Positions 1 through 8,094 of a stretch of 40,097 nt of DNA are shown piece after piece; the first letter of the stretch is position 1, and each line of letters starts with the position of its first letter. The notes beneath the pieces are model-generated. The model was given only the letters and a program-made list of their open reading frames with translations. It was not told the origin of the DNA and searched no databases. The DNA is taken from assembly GCA_050258035.1 (NCBI GenBank), contig JBLMYA010000089.1, positions 1-40,097 of the forward strand, given 5' to 3'. The DNA is from DATBLE01 sp050258035. Its GTDB lineage: Bacteria > Actinomycetota > Thermoleophilia > Gaiellales > Gaiellaceae. The translations under genes and the position numbers were made by a program.

Positions 1-58
1 GAACTCGGGACCTCTAGTCCCCCAGACTAGCGCGCTAACCAGGCTGCGCCACGCCCCG
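1..58 (-). tRNA. tRNA-Pro (anticodon GGG), 3' part cut by the window edge
   Basis: Read on the minus strand from 58 downwards, the sequence folds as a tRNA. It has a 7-nt acceptor strand CGGGGCG (58-52), U8, a D arm with the AGCCTGGTTAGCGCGCT pattern, and an anticodon arm CTAGT-CTGGGGG-ACTAG with anticodon GGG, decoding CCC. The 5' half of the T arm, ending in GAGTTC, is present. The 3' half of the T arm and the acceptor 3' strand lie outside the window. The anticodon assigns proline. It is next to the proS region only by coincidence of the window; proS lies 1.8 kb away and is not co-transcribed. Confidence 0.93.
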
Positions 59-121
59 TAACGCGGACGAGGATAGCGAGACTGATCGACCTGCGGGAAG
101 AGAAGGCCCGTGCGCCGCGTC

Positions 122-127
122 TAGTAT
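122..127 (+). promoter_or_regulatory. putative -10 element for the FAD oxidoreductase gene
   Basis: TAGTAT fits the actinobacterial TANNNT -10 pattern. It lies 26 nt before the ATG at 154, leaving room for a short leader with a GGGAGG ribosome binding site (142-147, 6 nt before the ATG). No convincing -35 hexamer is visible. Confidence 0.35.
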
Positions 128-153
128 CCGGCAACCAAGACGGGAGGTAACGG

Positions 154-1521
154 ATGACGACGGTCGTGATCGCGGAGGAGCGGCTCGAGGAGCTGCGAAT
201 GGGGTTCTCCGGTCCACTGCTGCGGGCAGGAGACGAGGGCTACGACGACGCCAGGCAGGTGCACAACGGCCTCATCGACCGGCGGCCCGCGCTGATCGCC
301 CGCTGCCACGGGACCGCCGACGTCGCCGACGCGGTGCGGTTCGCACGCGCGGCGGGCCTCGAGATCAGCGTCCGCGGCGGCGGGCACAACGTCGCCGGTC
401 GCGCCGTCGCCGACGACGCGCTGATGATCGACCTGTCCCAGATGAGGGGAATCCATGTCGATGCCGCCGACCGCACACTGCGCGCGCAGGGCGGCGTCCT
501 CTGGCGAGAGCTGAACCGGGAGGCCGCCGCCCACGGGCTCGCCGTGACCGGCGGCGCGATCTCGACCACCGGAATCGCCGGCCTCACGCTCGGCGGAGGG
601 CTCGGCTGGCTGATGGCGAAGCACGGCCTCGCCTCCGACAACCTGCTGTCGGTCGAGCTCGTCAACGCCGACGGCGACATCCTCGAGGTCGACGAGGACT
701 CGGACGCCGACCTCTTCTGGGCGCTCAGGGGCGGAGGCGGCAACTTCGGCATCGCCGCGTCCCTGAAATACCGCCTGCATCCACTCGACCTGGTCACGGG
801 CGGCCTCATCGCCCATCCGATCGACGCCGCCGCCGACATGCTGCGCTTCTACCGGGACGCCGCCGCGGCCGGGTCCGACGACCTCACGGTCTTCGCCGGA
901 CTCGTCCACGCCCCCGACGGCTCGGGCGTGAAGCTCGCTGCGATGGTCGTCTTCCACACCGGCACCCCCGACGAGGCGGAGCGCGAGCTCGCGCCCTTCA
1001 AGGAATGGGGATCGCCGCTCGTCGTCGAGGTCGGGCCGATGCCGTACCCGGTGATGAACTCGCTTCTCGACGCGAACTATCCCGCCGGCTCGCTCAACTA
1101 CTGGCTCTCGAGCTTCACGAGCGGGATTCCCGACGGCCTGATCGAGACGGCGCTCGAGCGGTTCGCGACCGTGCCGTCGCCCATGACCGCGATCCTGTTC
1201 GAGCACTTCCACGGCGCGGTGTGCCGGATTCCGGTCGAGTCGACGGCCGTGCCGCACCGCGAGGCGGGCTGGAACCTCCTGCTCCCGTCCGTCTGGGTGG
1301 ATCCGGCCGAAAGCGAGGCGAACATCGCCTGGACCCGCGAGAGCCACGCTGCCCTCGCGGAGCACCTCGCCGACCGGCGCTGGCTCAACTACCTCGGCGA
1401 CGACCAGGGCGCAGACGCGATCCGGAACGCCTACGGGCCGAACTACGACCGCCTCGTCGAGCTGAAGCGGCGGTACGACCCGGAGAACGTCTTCCGCCAC
1501 AACCACAACATCGAGCCGTAG
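154..1521 (+). CDS. FAD-binding oxidoreductase, berberine-bridge-enzyme (BBE) type
   Basis: A 455-residue flavoprotein of the PCMH/BBE family. These enzymes oxidise sugars, alcohols or secondary metabolites with covalently held FAD and O2 as acceptor. The N-terminal FAD_binding_4 domain shows RGGGHN (residues 74-79), whose His78 is the expected 8-alpha-histidyl FAD attachment site, and a glycine-rich GGAISTTG...GGGLG stretch (133-151). The second attachment Cys found in bicovalent members is not visible, so attachment is probably through His only. The C-terminus (about 408-455) is a clear BBE domain with the NYDRL...YDPENVFRHN pattern. The ATG at 154 is chosen because GGGAGG lies 6 nt upstream. 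The gene is monocistronic and converges on the HTH gene. The substrate cannot be told from sequence. Confidence 0.88.
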   Translation: MTTVVIAEERLEELRMGFSGPLLRAGDEGYDDARQVHNGLIDRRPALIARCHGTADVADAVRFARAAGLEISVRGGGHNVAGRAVADDALMIDLSQMRGIHVDAADRTLRAQGGVLWRELNREAAAHGLAVTGGAISTTGIAGLTLGGGLGWLMAKHGLASDNLLSVELVNADGDILEVDEDSDADLFWALRGGGGNFGIAASLKYRLHPLDLVTGGLIAHPIDAAADMLRFYRDAAAAGSDDLTVFAGLVHAPDGSGVKLAAMVVFHTGTPDEAERELAPFKEWGSPLVVEVGPMPYPVMNSLLDANYPAGSLNYWLSSFTSGIPDGLIETALERFATVPSPMTAILFEHFHGAVCRIPVESTAVPHREAGWNLLLPSVWVDPAESEANIAWTRESHAALAEHLADRRWLNYLGDDQGADAIRNAYGPNYDRLVELKRRYDPENVFRHNHNIEP

Positions 1522-1531
1522 CGGAACAGGC

Positions 1532-1555
1532 GGCGGGACGCGGTGGCGTCCCGCC
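1532..1555. terminator. strong hairpin between convergent genes
   Basis: A perfect 10-bp stem GGCGGGACGC / GCGTCCCGCC with loop GGTG. It sits 10 nt after the oxidoreductase stop and 22 nt after the stop of the convergent HTH gene, so it can serve both strands. No U-tract follows on either side, as is common for GC-rich actinobacterial terminators. Confidence 0.6.
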
Positions 1556-1577
1556 CGCCCACATCTCTCCGCCGGCG

Positions 1578-1877
1578 CTACTCCTTGAGCTGCTTGTACA
1601 GCCGGTCGATCATCGCCGGCAGCTTCTCGAGCCGTTCCGTGATCACCCGCAGGCGATACTCCCGGAAGTGCTCCGACTCGACGCCGAGCGCCTCGGCGAG
1701 GCGGTCGATCACGCCGTTCGACGGCACCGGCCTGTTGCCGTGCACGAGGTGGTTGAGGTAACCCGCGGACAGTCCGGTCTTCGCCGCCAGGCTCCGGTAG
1801 GTCTCACCCGTCTCGTCCATCAGCCGTTCGATCGTCGGCCCGAACGGCTCCTCGCTGAAGCGTCGCTTGCGTGGCAT
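1578..1877 (-). CDS. XRE-type helix-turn-helix protein
   Basis: A 99-residue predicted DNA-binding protein. Residues about 24-62 form a lambda-repressor/XRE-like HTH (YRSLAAKTGLSAGYLNHLVHG, then a third helix with VIDRLAEALGV). The rest is a basic N-terminus (MPRKRR) and a charged C-terminal helix ending in LYKQLKE that could mediate dimerisation. Its ATG overlaps the proS stop in TGATG, so it is the last gene of the long leftward cluster and is probably translationally coupled to proS. No ligand domain is present. Targets are unknown; autoregulation or regulation of the envelope/translation cluster is possible but not shown. Confidence 0.8.
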   Translation of the reverse strand: MPRKRRFSEEPFGPTIERLMDETGETYRSLAAKTGLSAGYLNHLVHGNRPVPSNGVIDRLAEALGVESEHFREYRLRVITERLEKLPAMIDRLYKQLKE

Positions 1878-3535
1878 CAGACGGTCACCTCCTGTGCGGG
1901 GACACGGCGTTCCTCACCCGTTGCGCGGTCACGGACGTCCACCATCCCGTCCTCGAGGGTCTTCTTGCCGACCGTGACCCGAACCGGGCAGCCGATCAGG
2001 TCGGCGTCGGCGAACTTCTCGCCTGCCCGGAGGTCGCGGTCGTCGAGGAGCACGGACGACCCCGCCGCTTCGAGGGTGGCCGCGACCGCCTCGGCCTGCT
2101 CCTCGAGGCCCGGCAGCGCGACGACATGGACGTGGTACGGCGCGATCGCCTTCGGCCACCCTGCGATGCCGTTCTCGTCGTGTCGTTGTTCGATCACTGC
2201 AGCGATTATCCGTCCCGGGCCGATTCCGTAACTCCCGCCCACCAGAGGCTTTTCCCGTCCATCCTCGTCGAGGAACATCGCGCCGAGCGGCTCGGAGTAG
2301 CGCGTCCCGAACTTGAAGATGTGCCCGACCTCGATCGCGGTCTGGAAGCGCAGCGAGCCGCCGCAGGAAGGGCAGACGTCGCCCCCGCGGGCCTCGCGGA
2401 TGTCGGCGAAGCGAGGCTGGTAGTCACGGCCCGCCTGGACGCCACGGAGGTGGTAGCCGTCGCGGTTTGCGCCGGCGACGAACTGGCCGTCGCGCAGCAT
2501 CTCGTCGGCGATCACCTCGATCTCGACGCCGACGGCGCCGAGCGAGCCCCCGCCGGCCCCGAACGCGGCGAGGATCTGCTCGTCGGTGGCGGGCTCGAAC
2601 GGGCTCGAGAGGACGGTGAGCAGCTTCGCCTCGCTCAGCCGGTCGTCGCCCCGGACGAGCGCGAGCACGACCGTGCCGTCCGGCTTCGCAACCGGCATCG
2701 CCTTCGAGGTGGCGCCGACGTCGATGCCAAGGAACTCGGCCAGCGCCTCGCACGTCGCCACGCCCGGCGTCTCCACCTCGGCCGGCGCGTCGAGCGGCTC
2801 GGGAAACTCCGGGGCGCGCGGGACTCCGCGGGCGATCTCCAGGTCGGCCGCGTAGTCGCCCCGCTCGCAGGTGACGAGCGTGTTCTCACCCGATCCGGAG
2901 GGAGCGAGGAAGTCGAAGCTCTCCTTCCCACCCATCATCCCGCTCTCCGCCTCGACCGCGTGCACCTCGAGGCCGCAGCGCTCGAAGATCCGGAAGTACG
3001 CGGCGCGGTTCGCCTCGAAGGAACGGGCAAGGCCCTCCTCGTCGCGGTCGAACGAGTACGCGTCCTTCATGATGAACTCGCGGACGCGCAGGAGCCCGCC
3101 CCGCGGCCGAGCCTCGTCGCGATCCTTGATCGAGAAGTGGTACCAGAGCTGCGGCAGCTCCCGGTACGAGCGGATCTCGCGCGCGTGAAACGTGAATGTC
3201 TCCTCGTGGGTCAGGGGCAGGATGAAGCGTCGGCCCTGCCGGTCGGTCAGGCGGAAGATCTCGGGGATGGAGGCCCGGCCGCTCTGCTCCCAGAGCTCCG
3301 CGGGCGTCAGCACCGGGCACAGCCACTCCTGCCCTCCGATCGCGTCCATCTCCTCGCGGATGATCTGCTCGACCTTGCGATGGATGCGCCAGCCGAGCGG
3401 CAGGTACGACCACACGCCGGCGGAGAGCTGCCGCACGAAGCCGCCCCGGACGAGCAGCCTGTGGCTGACCGCCTCGGCGTCGGCCGGATCCTCGCGCAGC
3501 GTCGGAAGGAAGAGCTGTGATGCCCGGGCTGCCAA
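1877..3535 (-). CDS. proS: proline--tRNA ligase (bacterial type with editing insertion)
   Basis: A 552-residue class II synthetase charging tRNA-Pro. The N-terminal PTLREDPADAEA signature is present. Other marks are PLTHEET (about 107-113), motif 2 with RDEARPRGGLLRVREF (about 139-154) and motif 3 GSYGIGPGR (434-442). Between motifs 2 and 3 (about 220-395) lies the INS/YbaK-like editing domain with the TSKAM motif (Lys278), expected to clear Ala-tRNA-Pro. An internal CPSCGG (388-393) follows. The start used is TTG at 3535; no ATG is available upstream without entering ispG. The start is preceded by TAGGCT at exactly 7 nt, so a leaderless internal promoter is possible. It lies 10 nt downstream of ispG and overlaps the HTH gene by one base. 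Confidence 0.95.
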   Translation of the reverse strand: MAARASQLFLPTLREDPADAEAVSHRLLVRGGFVRQLSAGVWSYLPLGWRIHRKVEQIIREEMDAIGGQEWLCPVLTPAELWEQSGRASIPEIFRLTDRQGRRFILPLTHEETFTFHAREIRSYRELPQLWYHFSIKDRDEARPRGGLLRVREFIMKDAYSFDRDEEGLARSFEANRAAYFRIFERCGLEVHAVEAESGMMGGKESFDFLAPSGSGENTLVTCERGDYAADLEIARGVPRAPEFPEPLDAPAEVETPGVATCEALAEFLGIDVGATSKAMPVAKPDGTVVLALVRGDDRLSEAKLLTVLSSPFEPATDEQILAAFGAGGGSLGAVGVEIEVIADEMLRDGQFVAGANRDGYHLRGVQAGRDYQPRFADIREARGGDVCPSCGGSLRFQTAIEVGHIFKFGTRYSEPLGAMFLDEDGREKPLVGGSYGIGPGRIIAAVIEQRHDENGIAGWPKAIAPYHVHVVALPGLEEQAEAVAATLEAAGSSVLLDDRDLRAGEKFADADLIGCPVRVTVGKKTLEDGMVDVRDRATGEERRVPAQEVTV

Positions 3536-3542
3536 CGATTGC

Positions 3543-3548
3543 AGCCTA
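3543..3548 (-). promoter_or_regulatory. putative -10 element (leaderless) for proS
   Basis: On the minus strand TAGGCT, whose first three bases are also the ispG stop codon, is followed by seven bases and then the TTG start of proS. This is the geometry expected for a leaderless transcript. The same layout recurs elsewhere in the window; no -35 is evident. Confidence 0.35.
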
Positions 3549-4682
3549 GTCGTTGAGCGGGATCAGCGAAGCCTCGGCCATGGCGAGCGCCGCGGGCTTG
3601 GCCATCTTCAGCCGCTTGGGGCGCTGCATGCCGTCGTCAATCCACTTGTCGATCTCGAAGAAGAGCTCGTCGATCAGGATGTCCGAGGACACCTTCTTCA
3701 GCACGCGGCCGTGCGCGTATACGAACCCGACGTCGCGACCACCGGCGATGCCGAAGTCGGCGTCGCCCGCCTCGCCCGGGCCGTTGACGGCACACCCGAG
3801 CACCGCCACCTCGAAATGCTGAGCGTAGGTGCGCAGCCGCTCCTCGACCTCTTCGGCCAGGGTCTGGACGCCGACGTTGTCGCGCCCGCACGAGGGGCAG
3901 GCGATCATGATCGGCCCGCGCTCCCTCAGGCCCAGTGTCTTCAGGATCTCGAAGCCCGTCTTGACCTCCTCGACCGGATCCGCGGTCAGCGACACGCGGA
4001 TGGTGTCGCCGATCCCGTCCACGAGCAGCGCGCCCATCCCGACTGCGCTCTTGATCGATCCGGCGAACGGCGTGCCGGCCTCGGTCACGCCGAGGTGGAG
4101 CGGGTAGGGCACCTTCTCGGAGAGCATCCGGTAGGCGCGGATCATCGTCGGCACGTGGCTCGACTTCACGGAGATCTTGAAGTCCTGGAAGTCGAGCTGC
4201 TCGAGCAGCTCGACCTCCTCGATCGCCGCGGCCACGAGTGCCTCGGCCTGGTCGCGCCGGGCGACGTCCTCGAGGTGCTTCGGCAACGAGCCGGAGTTCG
4301 CACCGATCCGCATCGGGATGCCTGCCTTCTTCGCCGCCTTCACGACCAGCTCCACCTTGTCGGGCCCGCCGATGTTGCCCGGATTGATCCGGACTGCCGC
4401 GACACCGCCCTCGATCGCCCTCAGCGCGAGCGAGGCGTTGAAGTGGATGTCGGCGATCACGGGGATCGGCGAGAGGCGGACGATCCGCGGCAGCGCCTCG
4501 GCATCCTCGCTCTTCGGGACCGCGACCCGGACGATCTCGCAGCCGGCGGAGGCGAGGGCGGCGATCTGGGCGGTCGTCGCCTCGACGTCGTGCGTCTTCG
4601 TCAGCGTCATCGACTGCACGACGACGGGAGCGCCCCCGCCGATGACGACGCCTCCAACGCGAATTTGCCGTTCGCTGGCCAT
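3546..4682 (-). CDS. ispG: (E)-4-hydroxy-3-methylbut-2-enyl-diphosphate synthase (IspG/GcpE)
   Basis: A 378-residue MEP-pathway enzyme converting MEcPP to HMBPP with a [4Fe-4S] cluster. The N-terminal TIM-barrel part shows VQSMT (22-26), VRVAVP (50-55), IADIHFN (76-82) and RINPGNIG (98-105). The C-terminal cluster ligands are Cys262 and Cys265 in CPSCGR, Cys297 in LGCAVNGPGE, and Glu304, matching the three-Cys-plus-Glu coordination of the family. It is the bacterial length class without the plant/chlamydial insertion. It follows rseP after 124 nt and two hairpins, and has a possible leaderless promoter directly before its ATG. Together with dxr in the same cluster it supplies isoprenoid precursors for UppS. 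Confidence 0.97.
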   Translation of the reverse strand: MASERQIRVGGVVIGGGAPVVVQSMTLTKTHDVEATTAQIAALASAGCEIVRVAVPKSEDAEALPRIVRLSPIPVIADIHFNASLALRAIEGGVAAVRINPGNIGGPDKVELVVKAAKKAGIPMRIGANSGSLPKHLEDVARRDQAEALVAAAIEEVELLEQLDFQDFKISVKSSHVPTMIRAYRMLSEKVPYPLHLGVTEAGTPFAGSIKSAVGMGALLVDGIGDTIRVSLTADPVEEVKTGFEILKTLGLRERGPIMIACPSCGRDNVGVQTLAEEVEERLRTYAQHFEVAVLGCAVNGPGEAGDADFGIAGGRDVGFVYAHGRVLKKVSSDILIDELFFEIDKWIDDGMQRPKRLKMAKPAALAMAEASLIPLND

Positions 4683-4689
4683 TGCGACG

Positions 4690-4695
4690 ATTCTA
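4690..4695 (-). promoter_or_regulatory. putative -10 element (leaderless) for ispG
   Basis: On the minus strand TAGAAT is followed by CGTCGCA (7 nt) and the ispG ATG at 4682. Transcription starting on the A of the ATG would give a leaderless mRNA. No Shine-Dalgarno sequence is visible, consistent with this reading. Confidence 0.45.
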
Positions 4696-4711
4696 GTCAG
4701 GGTCCCTCGCG

Positions 4712-4731
4712 GCGACCGGCATGGCGGTCGC
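4712..4731. other. hairpin upstream of ispG
   Basis: GCGACCG (4712-4718) and CGGTCGC (4725-4731) form a 7-bp stem with a 6-nt loop in the rseP-ispG gap, just upstream of the putative ispG -10. It may be an operator or simply structure. Confidence 0.35.
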
Positions 4732-4757
4732 GCCCACGACGCCTTCTGGTTGTGAAT

Positions 4758-4802
4758 CCGCGGGAAATCGTCATGGCCGCGAAGCGGCCGGATTTCCCGC
4801 GG
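4758..4802. terminator. large nested hairpin after rseP
   Basis: A perfect 12-bp inverted repeat (CCGCGGGAAATC at 4758-4769, GATTTCCCGCGG at 4791-4802) encloses a second perfect 6-bp hairpin (GGCCGC-GAA-GCGGCC, 4775-4789). It begins 4 nt after the rseP stop codon. With no U-tract it could be a terminator, an mRNA 3'-end stabiliser or a dispersed palindromic repeat. It separates rseP from ispG, which appears to have its own promoter. Confidence 0.55.
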
Positions 4803-4806
4803 CTCC

Positions 4807-6006
4807 CTAGCCGCCGCCGAGACGGCCGACGTCGTTGGAGATCCCGATCACGAAGAGGAAGAGGACGAGAGCGATCCCGACCACCGATACCCGTTCGTAC
4901 ACCTCCCTGGCGACGGCGCGGCCGCGGATGCCCTCGACGATCGAGAACGCGATGTGGCCGCCGTCCAGCGGGAGGAGTGGGAGCATGTTCATGAGCGCGA
5001 GGGAGAGACTGATCAGCCCGAGCACCCACAGGTACTGCTGAACCCCCTGGCTCGCGCTGCGGTCGAGCGTCTGCGTGATGCCGACCGGGCTGGAGATGTC
5101 CTTACGGCCCTGTCCGTGCACGAGTCGGCCGAGGGACTTGCCGATCTCCTTCGTGACGACGCCGGTCAGCTTGAGCGACTGCCAGGCGGACGCCGCGAGG
5201 CCGAGCTTCTCTCCCCGAAGGACGAAGCCGAGCCGGTACGCGCCGTCGATCATCTGGGGCCGGGCGGGCGACAGGGTCACGTACCGTTGCCCGCGCAGCA
5301 CCATCACCGTCACAGGCTTGCCCTTCGACCCCGAGATCTCCCTCGAGATGTCCCGCGGCCCGACAACGAGGCCGTCGACCGTGACGATCTCGTCACCCGG
5401 CTTCAGGCCGATCGCGGCCGCGGGCTTGCCGGGCAGCACGCTCCCGACCGTGTTCGTCGCCTTTCCGCCGCCGGCGACGAAGAGGATCGCAAAGAGCGCG
5501 ACCGCGAGCAGGAAGTTCGTCGCCGGCCCGGCGAGGATGACGAAGATCCGCCGCCAGGTGCCCTGGCGCCAGTACGCCTGCGGCGAGAGCCCGTCGAGGA
5601 CCTCCTGGACCCCCCGCGTGAGTTCGGGCGGAGGCGGATCGCCGCCGAGGTGCATCAGCTCCTCCACCGCCGCGTCCGCAGCCGCGTCGTCCCCGGCGTC
5701 GAGGGCGCGCTTGAGTCGCTGCAGCGGGCCAGCGAGCTCGGGACGCTGCTGCAGCGCACGACCGAAGTGCACGTCGACGTCCGACGCCGCCGGACGGTGC
5801 ATCCCCGGGATCTTCACGTAGCCGCCGAGCGGAATCACACCGACCCCGTACTCGATTCCGTTCCGGTTCACCTTCGCAGCGGCCGGCGGAAAGCCGAGGT
5901 AGAACCGCCGCGGCCGCATCCCGACCGAGATCGCGGCGAAGAAGTGGCCCGCCTCGTGGATCAGGATCAGGAACGCGAGTCCGACGATCGCGACGAGGAC
6001 GCTCAT
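4807..6006 (-). CDS. rseP: RIP-type zinc metalloprotease RseP (site-2 protease)
   Basis: A 399-residue polytopic intramembrane protease that cleaves membrane-anchored anti-sigma factors or signal-peptide remnants. The HEAGH zinc motif is at residues 17-21 in the first membrane segment. A PDZ domain follows the second segment (about 190-255). The third zinc/active-site motif NMLPLLPLDGGH lies in the C-terminal membrane part. Between the GYVKIPGM strand (about 60) and the second membrane segment there is an extra helical, acidic stretch of roughly 70 residues not present in compact homologues. ATG at 6006 overlaps the dxr stop in ATGA. The dxr-rseP-ispG order is a classic conserved cluster. Confidence 0.95.
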   Translation of the reverse strand: MSVLVAIVGLAFLILIHEAGHFFAAISVGMRPRRFYLGFPPAAAKVNRNGIEYGVGVIPLGGYVKIPGMHRPAASDVDVHFGRALQQRPELAGPLQRLKRALDAGDDAAADAAVEELMHLGGDPPPPELTRGVQEVLDGLSPQAYWRQGTWRRIFVILAGPATNFLLAVALFAILFVAGGGKATNTVGSVLPGKPAAAIGLKPGDEIVTVDGLVVGPRDISREISGSKGKPVTVMVLRGQRYVTLSPARPQMIDGAYRLGFVLRGEKLGLAASAWQSLKLTGVVTKEIGKSLGRLVHGQGRKDISSPVGITQTLDRSASQGVQQYLWVLGLISLSLALMNMLPLLPLDGGHIAFSIVEGIRGRAVAREVYERVSVVGIALVLFLFVIGISNDVGRLGGG

Positions 6007-7070
6007 GCGATCACCTTCAGCCGGTCGCCGGCGACACGTCTGGCTTCGGCGTCCGCCTCGATCAGCTCGTCCAGATCGTTCGCCGGAGAACCTTCCACGG
6101 TGGCCAGCGTCTCCTCGACCGCGTCTGCGATCCCCAGGAAGGGGAGCAGCCCGTCGAGGAAGGCCGCGACGGCGACCTCGTTCGCCGCGTTGTAGGCGCA
6201 GGGGTAGGTCCCGCCGCGCTCGCCCGCGTCCCGCGCCAGGCGAAGGAGCGGGAACGACTCCACGTCGGGAGCCTCGAACTCCAGGGTCAGCCCCGATGCC
6301 AGGTCGAGCGGCGTCACGGAGGTGGCGGCCCGGTCGGGGTACGTGAGGGCGAAGGAGATCGGCACCCGCATGTCCGGATACCCCAGGTGAGCGAGCGACG
6401 CTCCGTCCCGGAAGCGGACGAGCGCGTGGACGACCGAGGTCGGGTGGACGACGACCTCGATCTGCTCGTAGGGCAGGTCGAAGAGGAAGTGCGCCTCGAT
6501 CAGCTCGAGCCCCTTGTTCGCGAGCGTCGCCGAGTCGACGGTGATCTTCGGGCCCATGCTCCAGGTCGGGTGGGCCAGGGCCTCTTCCGGGGTGACGTCG
6601 GCCAGCTCGTCACGGGTGCGTCCGCGGAACGGGCCGCCCGAGGCGGTGAGGACCAGCGAGTGGATGCTCTCCCTCGTCCACCCTTCCTGGAGCTGGAAGG
6701 CGGCGCTGTGCTCGCTGTCGACAGGGAGGAGCCTCCCTCCTCCCCGCTCCCGTGCCGCCAGCGCCAGCGCGCCGGCGGCGACCAGGCTCTCCTTGTTCGC
6801 AAGCGCGAGGTCGACGCCCTGCTCGAGCGCCCAGAGCGTGACCGGGAGCCCGGCGAAGCCGACGACCGCGTTGAGCACGACGTCCGGCTCTGCCCGTTCG
6901 AGGAGCTCCGTCAGGTCACCGCCGACCTGCGTCAGGGGCGCGAGGCCGTCGACCGGTGTCGAGCCGGATGCGGCGGCGACGAGCTCGAGCTCGGGATGCG
7001 CGTCGACGATCTCGAGGGCCTGCCGGCCGATCGAGCCGGTGGCGCCGATGAGGGCGACCCTTCTGCTCAC
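6003..7070 (-). CDS. dxr: 1-deoxy-D-xylulose 5-phosphate reductoisomerase
   Basis: A 355-residue NADPH- and divalent-metal-dependent enzyme converting DXP to MEP, the committed step of the MEP pathway. The NADPH fold starts with ALIGATGSIGRQ (6-17). ALANKESLV and PVDSEHSA (metal-binding Asp/Glu) follow, then the MGPKITVDSATLANKGLE signature, and the catalytic-loop region HPTSVVHALV. It is shorter than the E. coli enzyme (398), mostly at the C-terminus and in the first domain. Start is GTG at 7070. The 187-nt gap upstream, towards cdsA, is the widest break in this part of the cluster and could hold a promoter (CATACT close to the start). Confidence 0.96.
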   Translation of the reverse strand: MSRRVALIGATGSIGRQALEIVDAHPELELVAAASGSTPVDGLAPLTQVGGDLTELLERAEPDVVLNAVVGFAGLPVTLWALEQGVDLALANKESLVAAGALALAARERGGGRLLPVDSEHSAAFQLQEGWTRESIHSLVLTASGGPFRGRTRDELADVTPEEALAHPTWSMGPKITVDSATLANKGLELIEAHFLFDLPYEQIEVVVHPTSVVHALVRFRDGASLAHLGYPDMRVPISFALTYPDRAATSVTPLDLASGLTLEFEAPDVESFPLLRLARDAGERGGTYPCAYNAANEVAVAAFLDGLLPFLGIADAVEETLATVEGSPANDLDELIEADAEARRVAGDRLKVIA

Positions 7071-7257
7071 CCGAACAGTATGACCACGCTCATGCGATTC
7101 ACTCTTCCGTCATCTTCGTGGAACCCCTGCGTGCGGATTCCGACGATACGATCGCAGCGGGGAGGAGGCGGGGAGCACCTCGGCGACCGCCGTTCCGTCC
7201 ACGTCTCGAAAGGACTGGTGAACTGAGGCGGGGAAGGACGGCGGTGCACGCGGCCCT
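7071..7257. other. 187-bp gap between cdsA and dxr
   Basis: No convincing gene is seen here. On the minus strand CATACTGT lies just before the dxr GTG and could be part of a promoter. A short rightward frame from 7080 (48 codons) lacks a ribosome site and homology. The rest has no strong hairpin. Confidence 0.4.
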
Positions 7258-8061
7258 CTACACCTTCCCGAAGGCGAGGATGACGTAGAAGCCGGCCACC
7301 GCCGCGAACAGCTGCGCGTCGATTCGATCGAGGACGCCGCCGTGCCCCGCGAGCAGGCGACCGCTGTCCTTCACTCCCATGTCCCGCTTGAGCAGCGACT
7401 CGAAGAGGTCGCCGAGAGGCGCGGCGACGGCGAGCGCGGCACCGAGCAGCAGCGCCTGGCCGATCGAGAGGAACTCGTCGCGGTCGGGGTAGAGGGCGAC
7501 GAACGTCGCGAAGATCGTCGCCGCGGTACCGCCGACGAATCCCTCCCACGTCTTGGCCGGCGAGATGGTCGGCGCGAGCTTGTGCCGGCCGACCAGGCGG
7601 CCGAAGACGTACGCGAGGGTGTCACCCGCCCAGACGGCGATCAGGACGGTAAAGGCGGCGAGCCGCCCGTGCTCGGGCAGCGCCCGGAGTGCGAGCAGCG
7701 CGACGAGCCCGAGCCCGATCCAGAGCACGCCGAGCACCGTTCCGCCGACGGCGACGGTCGCCGACTGCTTCGTGTCGGCGAAGCCCTTGAGCATGAACGC
7801 GAGCCCGACGGTCGCGAACAGACCTCCGACGACCCACACCGCACCCCCGTCCTGGGCGGCCACCAGCGTCAGGACGAGACCGAGGTAGCCCGCGATCACG
7901 ATCGGACGCAGTGAGCGTGTCATGGCGTAGAACTCGTGCAGGGCGAGCAGTCCGACCACGATCGCCAGCACACACAACCACCAGCCGCCGAGCCACACGA
8001 CTCCGAGGACGAGCGGCAGGCCGATCGCGACGACGACGAGCCGGGACGCGAGATTGCTCAT
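7258..8061 (-). CDS. cdsA: phosphatidate cytidylyltransferase (CDP-diglyceride synthase)
   Basis: A 267-residue integral membrane enzyme making CDP-diacylglycerol from CTP and phosphatidate, the precursor of all phospholipids. There are about seven hydrophobic segments from residue 5 onwards. The C-terminal third has the family pattern: TISPAKTWEG, then GDLFESLLKRDMGVKDSG, then LLAGHGGVLDRIDA, matching the CDS signature (S-x-x-KR-x3-KD...GHGG-x2-DR-x-D). ATG at 8061 lies 33 nt after the uppS stop. Neighbouring uppS, dxr and rseP place it in the usual uppS-cdsA-dxr-rseP order. Confidence 0.95.
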   Translation of the reverse strand: MSNLASRLVVVAIGLPLVLGVVWLGGWWLCVLAIVVGLLALHEFYAMTRSLRPIVIAGYLGLVLTLVAAQDGGAVWVVGGLFATVGLAFMLKGFADTKQSATVAVGGTVLGVLWIGLGLVALLALRALPEHGRLAAFTVLIAVWAGDTLAYVFGRLVGRHKLAPTISPAKTWEGFVGGTAATIFATFVALYPDRDEFLSIGQALLLGAALAVAAPLGDLFESLLKRDMGVKDSGRLLAGHGGVLDRIDAQLFAAVAGFYVILAFGKV

Positions 8062-8094
8062 GACTGCCTGCGCATCTTGTGCAGGAACGGCGCG

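Noticed and set aside
1871..3520. Long open frame antisense to proS, and many similar antisense frames along the window
   Set aside because: GC-rich third positions on one strand keep antisense frames open. The translations are Arg/Ala/Asp-rich without domains, while the opposite strand encodes clear families.
7080..7226. A 48-codon rightward frame in the cdsA-dxr gap
   Set aside because: No ribosome site, no recognisable motif, Ser/Arg/Gly-rich translation typical of chance frames in GC-rich DNA. It lies in what is more likely the dxr upstream region.
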